DNA of 64,000 nucleotides from contig NZ_QJJK01000008.1 of the NCBI RefSeq assembly GCF_003201475.1, positions 1-64,000 on the forward strand. Direction: 5' to 3'. Source of the stretch: Chelatococcus asaccharovorans (lineage in GTDB: Bacteria; Pseudomonadota; Alphaproteobacteria; Rhizobiales; Beijerinckiaceae). Below the pieces are notes generated by a model that worked only from the letters and a program-made list of their open reading frames with translations, did no database searches and was not told where the DNA came from. This document shows, in pieces, positions 33,634 to 41,369 of the stretch; the stretch's first letter is position 1, and each line of letters starts with the position of its first letter. Both the position numbers and the translations under genes were made by a program.

Positions 33634-34199
33634 TGGGCCGCATTCTCAGCTCGTTCATGCTCACTTTGATTGCGGGACTTCTTCTCGGCGCCGCGGTGCA
33701 TATTCTGACGATCTTTGCCATTCCCCATCTGGCGGAGCGGAATGCCTACGCCCGCTTCGGAACGGCGAGCGGCGCGAGCGACCTGCTCTTCCCCGGCACG
33801 GAGGGCCGCCCACCATTGCCACAGCCCGATCCAGCCGTTGCGGTCGCCGCATGCTCATTCGATCTCAGCAAGGGCCCCATGATCGCCTCGGCCAAGCTCG
33901 ATGCGAGTTTCGCGTCGTTGTCCGTTCATGCCCGCGGCGGGGAGGTGCTCTATGCCGTCACCGATCAGGCTGCAACCCGCGGCCAGGTCAAGCTCACGCT
34001 GATGTCGCAGGCTTATTTCGACGAATTCGTCGCGGATAGCGAGGACGCGACAACCAACGTCTTGCGGCTTGTCACGGCGGAAACCCGAGGTCTCGTCGTC
34101 ATTCGCGTGCTCGCAGCATTTCCCACCGAAATGGCAGATGCCAGAAAGGCCGCGACGAGCCTCGCCTGTACACCGCAGCCGTCCGAAGCGCAGCTTTAG
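33633..34199 (+). CDS. DUF1254 protein, membrane-anchored
   Basis: 188 aa from ATG 33633, translationally coupled to the DUF1214 gene. A hydrophobic N-terminus (about 7-31) is followed by the DUF1254 domain: HLAERNAYARFGTASG, VAACSFDLSKGPMIASAKLD, LSVHARGGEVLYAVTD. The partner gene and order match the conserved DUF1254-DUF1214 module, but both are the short paralogous forms. No enzymatic motif recognised. Confidence 0.78.
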   Translation: MGRILSSFMLTLIAGLLLGAAVHILTIFAIPHLAERNAYARFGTASGASDLLFPGTEGRPPLPQPDPAVAVAACSFDLSKGPMIASAKLDASFASLSVHARGGEVLYAVTDQAATRGQVKLTLMSQAYFDEFVADSEDATTNVLRLVTAETRGLVVIRVLAAFPTEMADARKAATSLACTPQPSEAQL

Positions 34200-34271
34200 G
34201 CCAAGTCCGTCTCGTACGGATTTGCTCCGGGACAGAACCGAGGAGACGCGCCGCAGCGACGGGTCCAGCGA

Positions 34272-34490
34272 TCAGCGCGCATTTGTATTGCGATGGGGTG
34301 CGGTCTTCTTGTCGCGCGGCTGCAGCTTCTGGCTGCTGTTCTCATGCCGCTCATAGTGGACGCCCATGAACAGCAAGAGCTGAGCGGGTTTGTCGGGCTT
34401 CACTGCCGGGCGACGCATCCGAAGCTTGAATGCGGCCTGTTCTCTCAACTGAACAACTTGCCCCAACCGAGTACCGGCAATTTCATCCAT
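34272..34490 (-). CDS. Small basic protein, 72 aa, hypothetical
   Basis: The start codon is preceded by GGAGG at ideal distance. The product is soluble and Lys/Arg/Gln-rich (TRLGQVVQLREQAAFKLRM ... LLLFMGVHYERHENSSQKLQ) without Cys or membrane segments. It lies in an otherwise empty 630-bp gap and is convergent with the DUF1254 gene. I do not recognise it. The ribosome site and amino-acid composition favour a real gene, but conservation is unknown. Confidence 0.42.
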   Translation of the reverse strand: MDEIAGTRLGQVVQLREQAAFKLRMRRPAVKPDKPAQLLLFMGVHYERHENSSQKLQPRDKKTAPHRNTNAR

Positions 34491-34832
34491 CGCGGCCTCC
34501 GTACAGCGACCCGGAAACGGGTTGCGTCCGATCCTCTTTAGGAATCGTACGGCATGGTTAAATGTTCCTTAAATGCAGGTGACACAGCCTGCAAAAATAC
34601 AATCAGAAATTGCACCCACGCTCTGCAACTGCCGACCCACGGGCCCCTGCCCTAGAATAGTCGTTGCGAATCAACAGACTTAAACCATCCGCCTGCGGGA
34701 ACATCTGCGCGGAGACGGGGATGATGTGTTGATCAGCTTCCCCGAAACGCGCGTCGATCGAGAATGAGCGCTGTTGAACATCTTTCATCCGGACTTTCGC
34801 GCCAGGCGTACTAGCGACCTCAGGCGCGTTGG
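34491..34832. other. 342-bp intergenic region
   Basis: AT-richer at 34535-34615, where promoter activity for the small minus-strand gene is possible. A 61-codon minus-strand frame at 34603-34788 has no ribosome site and I do not consider it coding. No terminator with a U-run was recognised. Confidence 0.5.
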
Positions 34833-35174
34833 CTACTCCCTGGCCAGCGTCAGGAAGTGGCGGGCCTGCCGGTCTTCAACCTCGACGATCCACAGATCGG
34901 AATCGAAAGCGATCTCTCGGCGCAGCTTCTCTTCCGCGGCGAGCGGGCTTGCGTCATCCAACGGAACCTGGAGAAAGAAGCGCTCCTCGGGCTGGTCACC
35001 CGTCAGGCTCTGCGGGGCCGGTCCATAAAGCGCGCAGGTGCCATCGAGGGCGTCGACCTTGACGAAGACGGCACCGGCCTCGGCCGCTCCGCGACGGCGC
35101 AGCACGGCGTAGGCGCCCTCGACGGAACAGCGCCTGATATAGGCGGAAACCCAGAAGTCAGATCGCAGCCGCAT
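34833..35174 (-). CDS. DUF1491 protein
   Basis: 113 aa from ATG 35174 with GGGAG 7 nt upstream. The DUF1491 signature is clear: MRLRSDFWVSAYIRRC, GAVFVKVD, LYGPAPQ and the terminal DLWIVEVEDRQARHFL. A small cytosolic alphaproteobacterial protein of unknown function. It is the third gene of a minus-strand unit after the kinase and the peptidoglycan-binding protein, 20 bp from the latter. Confidence 0.88.
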   Translation of the reverse strand: MRLRSDFWVSAYIRRCSVEGAYAVLRRRGAAEAGAVFVKVDALDGTCALYGPAPQSLTGDQPEERFFLQVPLDDASPLAAEEKLRREIAFDSDLWIVEVEDRQARHFLTLARE

Positions 35175-35194
35175 GGCCGTGCTCCCGACCTGCG

Positions 35195-35974
35195 CTACTC
35201 GACCGGCATGCCGCTCGCGGCGGCAAGCGCCTGAAGCGTACGCGGACCGAGCTCGCCGGTCGGCGGCAGGCCATGGTCCTTCTCGAAGACCTCGATCGCC
35301 TTCTGCGTGGCCGGCCCCATCAATCCATCGGGTTTGATGACATAGCCAATCTTGAGCAGGGCTTTCTGGGCGTTGAGCAGCACAAGCGATGCCTGGGGCG
35401 CTGCTGGCGCCGGGTTCGTTGAGCCTGTCGAGGCCGGCCCGCCGCGAATGAGCTCGCCGATGAGATCGGGACGCGCGGGCGGCTGTACTGCCGCCACCTC
35501 ACGCGACGCGGGGGCGGCGCGCTCGGGCCGGCTCGGAGGCAGGACGACAGCCGGCGGAGCGGGTGCCGCGACCTGCTGGGGCGGTGGCGAAGGCGCGACG
35601 GGCGTCTCCGCATGCACAGGCTGCGGGGCGGTATGCGACGCGGCGCGCCCCCGATCGGAACCGAATAGAGGGGCCGGATGCTGCCCGGGCTGCAGGGCCA
35701 GCGCGTTGACGATGATGAAGGCCGCGCAACTTGTCATCAACAAGGCGGTCAGCGCCGTTGCAGGCCGCCGGACAAGCGGCATCGCCACGACCTTGAAGAT
35801 GGCCACGGGACGCATCGCGCCGGCGGCCACCGCGAGGATCGATCGCGGCTGAGTCGTTTTCGCCGCCTTCCCGCGCCCGCGGCGCGTCTGGCCGCCAGAT
35901 TGGCCCCGCGATTTTGCCGGGGGGCTGTCGTAGACCCTGAAATCGTGATCAGAACGAGCTAGAACTTCACGCAC
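35195..35974 (-). CDS. Membrane-anchored peptidoglycan-binding protein
   Basis: 259 aa from GTG 35974, overlapping the kinase stop by 8 nt. A basic cytoplasmic N-terminus (about 1-70), one membrane segment (about 72-94), a Pro/Ala-rich periplasmic linker (about 100-185) and a C-terminal PG_binding_1 domain (about 198-255; LNAQKALLKIGYVIKPDGLMGPATQKAIEVFEKDHGLPPTG). Coupling to a DivJ-like kinase suggests a link between cell-wall status and cell-cycle signalling, which is inference from position. Confidence 0.85.
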   Translation of the reverse strand: MREVLARSDHDFRVYDSPPAKSRGQSGGQTRRGRGKAAKTTQPRSILAVAAGAMRPVAIFKVVAMPLVRRPATALTALLMTSCAAFIIVNALALQPGQHPAPLFGSDRGRAASHTAPQPVHAETPVAPSPPPQQVAAPAPPAVVLPPSRPERAAPASREVAAVQPPARPDLIGELIRGGPASTGSTNPAPAAPQASLVLLNAQKALLKIGYVIKPDGLMGPATQKAIEVFEKDHGLPPTGELGPRTLQALAAASGMPVE

Positions 35975-37853
35975 GACGCCTCACAGCCTCTTTTTCACGG
36001 TCGTCCTTGGGACGGTTGGTCCAGGGCATGGTCAGCCCGATATCAAGTCGTTGGCGCGAGGGCGTGATCTCTGGCACAGCACGACAGTCTTGCGGCAAAG
36101 ACACTGTGACAGTCGTGCCTTCACCGGCCACGCTCGCGATTTTGATCGTCCCATGGTGCAGCGATACGAGCCCGTTGACCACGGACAATCCAAGCCCCGT
36201 GCCTTCGTAGGGCCGGTCGTAGGAGGAGCGTGCCTGGAAGAACGGCGCGCCGAGCCGCGGAATATCCTCTTCCGCAATGCCGATGCCGGTATCCGCGACG
36301 GTCAGCACGAAGCGCTCGCCCTCAACCTTCGCGCTCACGCAGACTTCGCCGCCGGGCGGGGTGAATTTGACCGCATTGGCGATGAGATTGAGAACGACCT
36401 GCCGGCAGGCGCGCTGGTCAGCCACGAGGACATGATCGTTGCGCTCGAATTGCCGCTTGAGGGTGATCTGGGCGTCCTTTGCCTTCAATTGCATGAGATC
36501 GCAGCAATCGTCGAGAAGAGCGCTCGCATCGAAGGGCTCCAGCTCGATCTCGAAATTGCCGGCCTCGATCCGTGACATATCGAGCAGCATATTCACCATC
36601 TCCAGGAGATGGCGGCCGGAATTCTGCACGATCATCGCATATTCGCGCTGTCGCGCCTGATCATGCGGCGACAGCGCGGGGCTGGCGAGAATCTCCGAGA
36701 AGCCGATGATCGCGTTGAGCGGCGTGCGCAGCTCGTGACTGACCGTTGCCAGGAAGCGGCTCTTGGCTTCGTTGGCGCTCTCGGCCTGGGCGAGGGCTTC
36801 GTCGAGCTCCGCCTCATGCTGCTTAAGCCGCGTGATGTCGCGCGTCACCGCGACCACTGCGTAGGTGTCGTCCAGGAGGTCACCGACGGAATCCTCGGCG
36901 CGCTTGACGTTCATCTCCACCCAGATGAACCCTGCCGATCCCGCCCCGGCCTCGCCGTGCCGCGAGGTCACGTTGAGCCGGAACTGCACATTGAGCGGCC
37001 CCGGACAGAACACGGCATCCGTGAGCGTCTTGATGAAAGCCGGACGGTCGGCAATATGCACGAGATCGAACAGGCCGCGCCCATAGAGCCGCCGCGCGCT
37101 GAGGCCGGTCAAGGCCTCGGCGGCCGAACTCACGAAGACGACCGAGCCGCTGCGATCGTGCCAGGTCACGAGATCGCCGATGGTCTCCAGAACCACCTGG
37201 TCCCGCGCATCATGCTGGGCGATGACCGCGCGGTCCTTGGCCTCCCGCCGGCAAACCGCGAGCGCCTGGGTCGCCACATAGCCGATCGCCGCCGAGGCGC
37301 AGAGCGGCATCATCAGGCCCGGCTGCACGCCACCGGCCTGGATGAGACCGAGCGCCTGCAGGAGCGCCACGCTGAAGGCCGCGACAACGCCCATGAAGCT
37401 CGAGGCGAGCACGAGCCGTGTCGAGCCGGAGAGCAGCGCTTCCACCGGCAGGGCCACGAGGCAGATCAGCGCCGGCGAGGTGGTGCCGCCGGAAGCGGTG
37501 GCCAGCACCAGAACAAGCAATGCAAAGGACGCCGACGACAGGCCATAGGCCACGTCGAGCCGACCGGTCTGCGACAAAAGCACAACGGCACCGATCGGCG
37601 CCGCGAGGAAAATCAACACGAGGAGCTGGGCCAGCGACGGCACCCCGAAGACCGCGAGGTAAAGCGGCAGCGCGGCCAGGGCGACGAAGGCGACGATGAG
37701 GCGCGTGACGATAAAATGCTCGTGACGCGCGCGCTCGTCCTCATCCTCCCCGACGGAGGGATGAATGAGGCTGGCCAAACGTTGACGCATCGACAATGCT
37801 GACATCAAGGCGGTCACGGTCGTTACACGCGCGATAGGCGTGCCCCTGTCCAT
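35967..37853 (-). CDS. PAS-domain membrane histidine kinase, DivJ/PleC-like
   Basis: 628 aa from ATG 37853 (GGGGA upstream). Six hydrophobic segments occupy about 45-215, followed by a PAS domain (about 222-350). The HisKA domain has the H box SRFLATVSHELRTPLNAIIGFSEIL, the form seen in kinases acting on DivK, and the ATPase domain has the N box LNLIANAVKFT, DTGIGI and GTGLGLSV. Architecture and H box resemble DivJ of Hyphomicrobiales, a polarity and cell-cycle kinase, but PleC/PdhS-type relatives cannot be excluded by eye. Confidence 0.85.
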   Translation of the reverse strand: MDRGTPIARVTTVTALMSALSMRQRLASLIHPSVGEDEDERARHEHFIVTRLIVAFVALAALPLYLAVFGVPSLAQLLVLIFLAAPIGAVVLLSQTGRLDVAYGLSSASFALLVLVLATASGGTTSPALICLVALPVEALLSGSTRLVLASSFMGVVAAFSVALLQALGLIQAGGVQPGLMMPLCASAAIGYVATQALAVCRREAKDRAVIAQHDARDQVVLETIGDLVTWHDRSGSVVFVSSAAEALTGLSARRLYGRGLFDLVHIADRPAFIKTLTDAVFCPGPLNVQFRLNVTSRHGEAGAGSAGFIWVEMNVKRAEDSVGDLLDDTYAVVAVTRDITRLKQHEAELDEALAQAESANEAKSRFLATVSHELRTPLNAIIGFSEILASPALSPHDQARQREYAMIVQNSGRHLLEMVNMLLDMSRIEAGNFEIELEPFDASALLDDCCDLMQLKAKDAQITLKRQFERNDHVLVADQRACRQVVLNLIANAVKFTPPGGEVCVSAKVEGERFVLTVADTGIGIAEEDIPRLGAPFFQARSSYDRPYEGTGLGLSVVNGLVSLHHGTIKIASVAGEGTTVTVSLPQDCRAVPEITPSRQRLDIGLTMPWTNRPKDDREKEAVRRRA

Positions 37854-38059
37854 TGAGTCCCCACAATCGCAGGTGCGGCTTAAACGAACGCTAAGAAACG
37901 CTTTGCATGCTTCCGGGATAAACGCGTCGACGCGTTAACCCCTGCTCAGGACGCGCGGATCGAGACCTGCGACCGCGCGCCCGGCTTGAGGCATAGCAAT
38001 CGGGCCCTGAAGAGACCGGCATTCCCGCCCGCCTGGAGACATGACGTGAGCGATTTCTC

Positions 38060-38386
38060 ATGAGCTTCTTTTGGCGCTGCGCGCTCTGCATCGCGGCGAT
38101 CTACTGGTTCTCGCCTGTCCACGAGCAGGACCACGATGCACGGCACTCCGGTGCCGCAGCCGCCGCCGTGTCCGATGCCGCGATAACCGGCAGCGTCGGG
38201 AAGGCCGGCCTGGCGGGCATCCTGCAGCCCCGCCCCACGCGCGCGGATGACCGCCTCCCACTCGCAACCACTGCCGAACAGGCCGCACGCCTCCTGAATT
38301 CACTGGACGCGGCGACCCGTCGCCGCCTGATCGATGCGCTGATTTCCACGCAGACCAGCGGCGAGACCAAGACACCGCCGAAATGA
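38060..38386 (+). CDS. Small exported protein of unknown function
   Basis: 108 aa from ATG 38060. A hydrophobic start (MSFFWRCALCIAAIYWFS) could be a signal peptide or anchor. The rest is Ala/Arg-rich, ending in a helical block (TAEQAARLLNSLDAATRRRLIDALIS) and a short polar tail. It lies 188 bp upstream of sufE in the same orientation and divergent from the kinase operon. Proteins of this form occur next to sufE in related genomes as far as I recall; no function known. Confidence 0.65.
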   Translation: MSFFWRCALCIAAIYWFSPVHEQDHDARHSGAAAAAVSDAAITGSVGKAGLAGILQPRPTRADDRLPLATTAEQAARLLNSLDAATRRRLIDALISTQTSGETKTPPK

Positions 38387-38574
38387 ACGGCTTTCCGTTC
38401 AGACCCGCGCGCATCGGAAAAAAGGCCATCGCTTGCACAGGGACAGGCGAGAGCGCTCTGGCCCTTTTTGCAGAATGAGCCCATATCAGCTCTGATCCCT
38501 GCGACGGATCGCGCCTTGTAGCCGGTGCCGTCCGCCAAGGGTCTCAATCGGAAACCTGAACCAAGGATAGTTGC

Positions 38575-39012
38575 ATGCAGCCGCCGCTCGACGAGATACT
38601 CGACAATTTCGAGTTCCTCGACGATTGGGATGATCGTTACCGCTACCTCATCGAGCTCGGACGCATGCTCGAGCCGTTGCCGGACGCAGCGCGCACCGAT
38701 GCCAACAAGGTGCGCGGCTGCGCGAGCCAGGTCTGGCTGGAGACGACCATAGCGCGCAACGCCGACGGCGAGACAGTGGTGAATTTCCGCGGCGACAGCG
38801 ACGCCCACATCGTCCGTGGCCTTGTCGCGCTCGCCTTTGCGATCTTTTCCGGCCGCACGGCAAGCAGCATCATCGAAACCGATGCGCTCGGACTGTTCAA
38901 GACGCTCGGGCTCGGTGATCATCTGACGCCGCAGCGCTCCAACGGCCTGCGCTCCATGGTCGACCGAATCAAGGCCGACGCGCGCGCCGCCCTGGCCGAA
39001 GCGACAGGCTGA
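38575..39012 (+). CDS. sufE: SufE family sulfur-acceptor protein
   Basis: 145 aa from ATG 38575 with AAGGA 7 nt upstream. The SufE fold is recognisable from LDEILDNFEFLDDWDDRYRYLIELGRML and the active-site loop VRGCASQVWL, whose Cys accepts persulfide from the SufS desulfurase. FRGDSDAHIVRGLVALAFAIFSG is also conserved. It stimulates Fe-S cluster assembly in the cytosol. Stand-alone sufE loci away from sufBCDS are common in Hyphomicrobiales. Confidence 0.92.
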   Translation: MQPPLDEILDNFEFLDDWDDRYRYLIELGRMLEPLPDAARTDANKVRGCASQVWLETTIARNADGETVVNFRGDSDAHIVRGLVALAFAIFSGRTASSIIETDALGLFKTLGLGDHLTPQRSNGLRSMVDRIKADARAALAEATG

Positions 39013-39169
39013 GAAGAGCCCCCGAACAGCCCCCCGCCCGAGGCCGCCAGCCCTCGAGAAGCCCTCATATCAAAGCGCGAAGATGCTGACGCATCCGCGC
39101 TTTGGCGACGCTCAGACGCCGCGCGGGCTTGACCAGCGTGCCATGAGTCGCGCTCATCGCACGCCGGTA

Positions 39170-40021
39170 TCAAGCCTCCATGCGATCGATGGGCGCATGC
39201 CAGCGGCGTATGGCGCCGGACGCCGCCTTTCCCCGCGCCTCGGCCGAGAGACCATAGACCTCGGCCAGCCGCCTCAGGGCCAGTTTCAGGATGACCTTGC
39301 CGGAGCGCGGAGGCCAGCCGCGCTCGCGCTCAATGGTCTCCAGGCCCTTCAGAAAGCCGCAGACATCCATGAGAAGGCCGGCAAAATCCGAACCGACGGC
39401 CTGAAGGGCGCGTCGGGCGCGCTGCCGCGCGGCGATCATCGTATCGGTGGCAGCGGCCGGGCCATGCCCGCCCTGCCCAGCGGGCCCGGCCGTCCAATGC
39501 ATGGTGACCTTGGGCACGAGCTGGGCGATCGTCAGATCCGCGCGCAGCCGCTCGCCGGCCTCGAAACAAACCGCATCGACAAAAGGCTGCCCGTTGCGGT
39601 CGCGACGCGCCCGGAGCCAGGCGAGCGGACTTTCCCCCTCGTCGACACGCACCGTCTGGCGGGCGCCTTCGACCTCCAGTGTCCTTTCGGCGGTATCGAG
39701 GTGCTGGCTGATGAAACGGGCCTCCGGCTCTGCGGCCCGCCTGCGGAGATGCGCCACGCCAGCCGGCGTGATGCCGAGCGCACGCCGGGGCCCTGCCCCC
39801 TCCCAGCGCGCGAGATCATGCGCGACAAGCATGCCGGCCGCAGCAAGAGGGAGGCGGCCGGCGCCGAGTGTCACGCCTTTGCGGTCCATGAAGAGGGTGA
39901 TGTCATCCGGCATCTCCGCGAGCTGACGGGCGCCGGCGCCTTTCGTCGCGAGATGGGTGAGCAGGCGCATCGCCGCCCCGGTGAGTTGCCCCGTTCCGTT
40001 CGCTCGATCATCAATTCGCAT
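39170..40021 (-). CDS. DUF6456 protein; candidate GTA/phage-type transcription activator
   Basis: 283 aa from ATG 40021 (an in-frame ATG 15 nt upstream is possible). The N-terminal part resembles a winged helix (GAGARQLAEMPDDITLFMDR ... GMLVAHDLARW ... LGITPAGVAHLRRR, about 20-100). The C-terminal DUF6456 domain (about 130-275) contains SPLAWLRARRDRNGQPFVD, ADLTIAQLVPKVTMHW, LMDVCGFLKGLETIERERGWPPRSGKVILKLAL and LAEVYGL. I recall that activators of alphaproteobacterial GTAs (GafA of Rhodobacter, GafZ of Caulobacter) share this type of domain, so a role in switching on the GTA at 8-27.5 kb is possible but unproven. Confidence 0.75.
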   Translation of the reverse strand: MRIDDRANGTGQLTGAAMRLLTHLATKGAGARQLAEMPDDITLFMDRKGVTLGAGRLPLAAAGMLVAHDLARWEGAGPRRALGITPAGVAHLRRRAAEPEARFISQHLDTAERTLEVEGARQTVRVDEGESPLAWLRARRDRNGQPFVDAVCFEAGERLRADLTIAQLVPKVTMHWTAGPAGQGGHGPAAATDTMIAARQRARRALQAVGSDFAGLLMDVCGFLKGLETIERERGWPPRSGKVILKLALRRLAEVYGLSAEARGKAASGAIRRWHAPIDRMEA

Positions 40022-40345
40022 CGTGCATCCCAACAATGTTCATGATATGTTCTATCGGATAATCTCCCCGGCGGCGGTACGGCCAACCGCTTACGGGCAA
40101 CCAATCGTGAGATATTATGAATATATTCCTATTTTAAAAATTGCAACAAAAAAGGCGCCGACCGAGAGGCCGACGCCGAGAGGCAGACTTTACCTTCGCC
40201 CGAGAGAAGACGTCGGAGGGTGGCAAACCCGCCACCTACCATCTTCCCTCAGACAGGGGCACGGGACAAACCGCAGGAAGAACCATGGGAACGGGATTGT
40301 CGTCGCCGTCCTTCATCAGGCGCATCCTGGGATTGGCGATGACGG
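40022..40345. other. 324-bp intergenic region between mucR and the DUF6456 gene
   Basis: AT-rich between 40060 and 40150 (runs such as ATATTATGAATATATTCC), a likely promoter and possible MucR-binding region for the downstream DUF6456 gene. A Rho-independent terminator on the minus strand lies at 40148-40177. No other gene seen. Confidence 0.55.
40148..40177 (-). terminator. Rho-independent terminator downstream of mucR
   Basis: On the minus strand GGCGTCGGCC, a TCTC loop and GGTCGGCGCC form a 10-bp stem with two wobble pairs, followed by six T. It lies about 170 nt past the mucR stop and before the DUF6456 gene, so the two genes are probably transcribed separately. Confidence 0.75.
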
Positions 40346-40774
40346 CTATCCGCGCCCGCCGCGCCGTTTCCGCCGCTGCTGGCCGAGCCCCATATCCTTG
40401 GCAAGTTGCGAACGTGCCTTGGCATAATTGGGTGCAACCATCGGATAGTCGGCGGGCAGCCCCCATTTTTCGCGGTATTGCTCCGGCGTGATATCATACT
40501 GCGTGCGAAGATGGCGCTTGAGCGACTTGAACTTCTTTCCATCCTCAAGACAAATGATAAAATCCGGCGTTATCGATTTCTTGATGGCGACGGCCGGTTT
40601 CGGCGCTTCAATCGGATCTTCCGACGGAGCGTCGATAACGCGTGCCAAAGCGGCATGCACATCGCCGATGATCACAGCCAGTTCACTGGGCGAAATAGTG
40701 TTGTTGCTTACATAGGCCGACACGATGTCAGCCGTGAGTTCGACATAGTTGGGATTGGTACCGGCATCGTTCAT
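40346..40774 (-). CDS. mucR: MucR/Ros-family zinc-finger transcription regulator
   Basis: 142 aa from ATG 40774. N-terminal helical oligomerisation region ([36 protein letters not shown]) and C-terminal zinc-finger DNA-binding domain with the family block [20 protein letters not shown] and [24 protein letters not shown]. MucR proteins are H-NS-like silencers of AT-rich promoters that control exopolysaccharide, motility and cell-cycle genes in Hyphomicrobiales. The AT-rich upstream region suggests autoregulation. Confidence 0.95.
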   Translation of the reverse strand: MNDAGTNPNYVELTADIVSAYVSNNTISPSELAVIIGDVHAALARVIDAPSEDPIEAPKPAVAIKKSITPDFIICLEDGKKFKSLKRHLRTQYDITPEQYREKWGLPADYPMVAPNYAKARSQLAKDMGLGQQRRKRRGGRG

Positions 40775-41369
40775 CACAGGTTGTTTCCCCTTTCCACCCC
40801 AGTCCCTGCCAGCGATTTGTGGCGGCCCCACGCGATAAGCGACTTGAAAATCACCGCAGCGGCGGCGCATCCAAGCACGTCACGGTACGCCAAGTAATTA
40901 TTGGATAATACTTGCAAAATCAATGCAATAAAACATTTCATACATATATTATCGATCAGATTATCTATATATGAATTCGTAGTTTTCGGCGATAAGCCGC
41001 TTTAAACTAAACAATAAATTGGAAAAGCTCGGACGCGATATATCTCTCCGCCCCAGGCAGAGCGTATTGCTCGCGTGCGTCCCGCCTTCATTGCCCTATT
41101 CGCGCCGGCGGGCGGCATGGCATCCGCAGCCATCCTTGCCGCAATACATTGGTATGGCGTGCCCCGAAGCGCTCCAGCCTGCCAAACTCCGGCGGAACAG
41201 GGTACGCTCGGAACGCCTGGCGATCTCCGTCCCTGATTGCTGTGAACCGAGCAGCGCCGCGCCGTGAATGACGGCTTCACACGCCGTAATCCCATGCTCT
41301 AGTAAAGCGGCATCGCCAGTGCGTGGATGGGCCGGAAAAGCCCGCTCGCCGAGCAACCAGGAGGCTTTC
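40775..41369. promoter_or_regulatory. 595-bp intergenic region with AT-rich mucR leader
   Basis: Positions 40880-41010 are strongly AT-rich (for example CATACATATATTATCGATC and TTATCTATATATGAATTC), standing out against the GC-rich background. This fits a mucR promoter with MucR self-binding sites. The remainder (41020-41369) is GC-rich and leads to the S9 peptidase start with a GGAGG site. Short minus-strand frames at 41002-41295 are not supported. Confidence 0.55.

Noticed and set aside
34603-34788. A 61-codon minus-strand frame
   Set aside because: No ribosome site and no typical composition; likely chance in an AT-richer gap.
41002-41295. A 97-codon minus-strand frame between mucR and the S9 peptidase
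   Set aside because: Cys/Arg-rich, no ribosome site and no similarity recognised; probably non-coding leader DNA.
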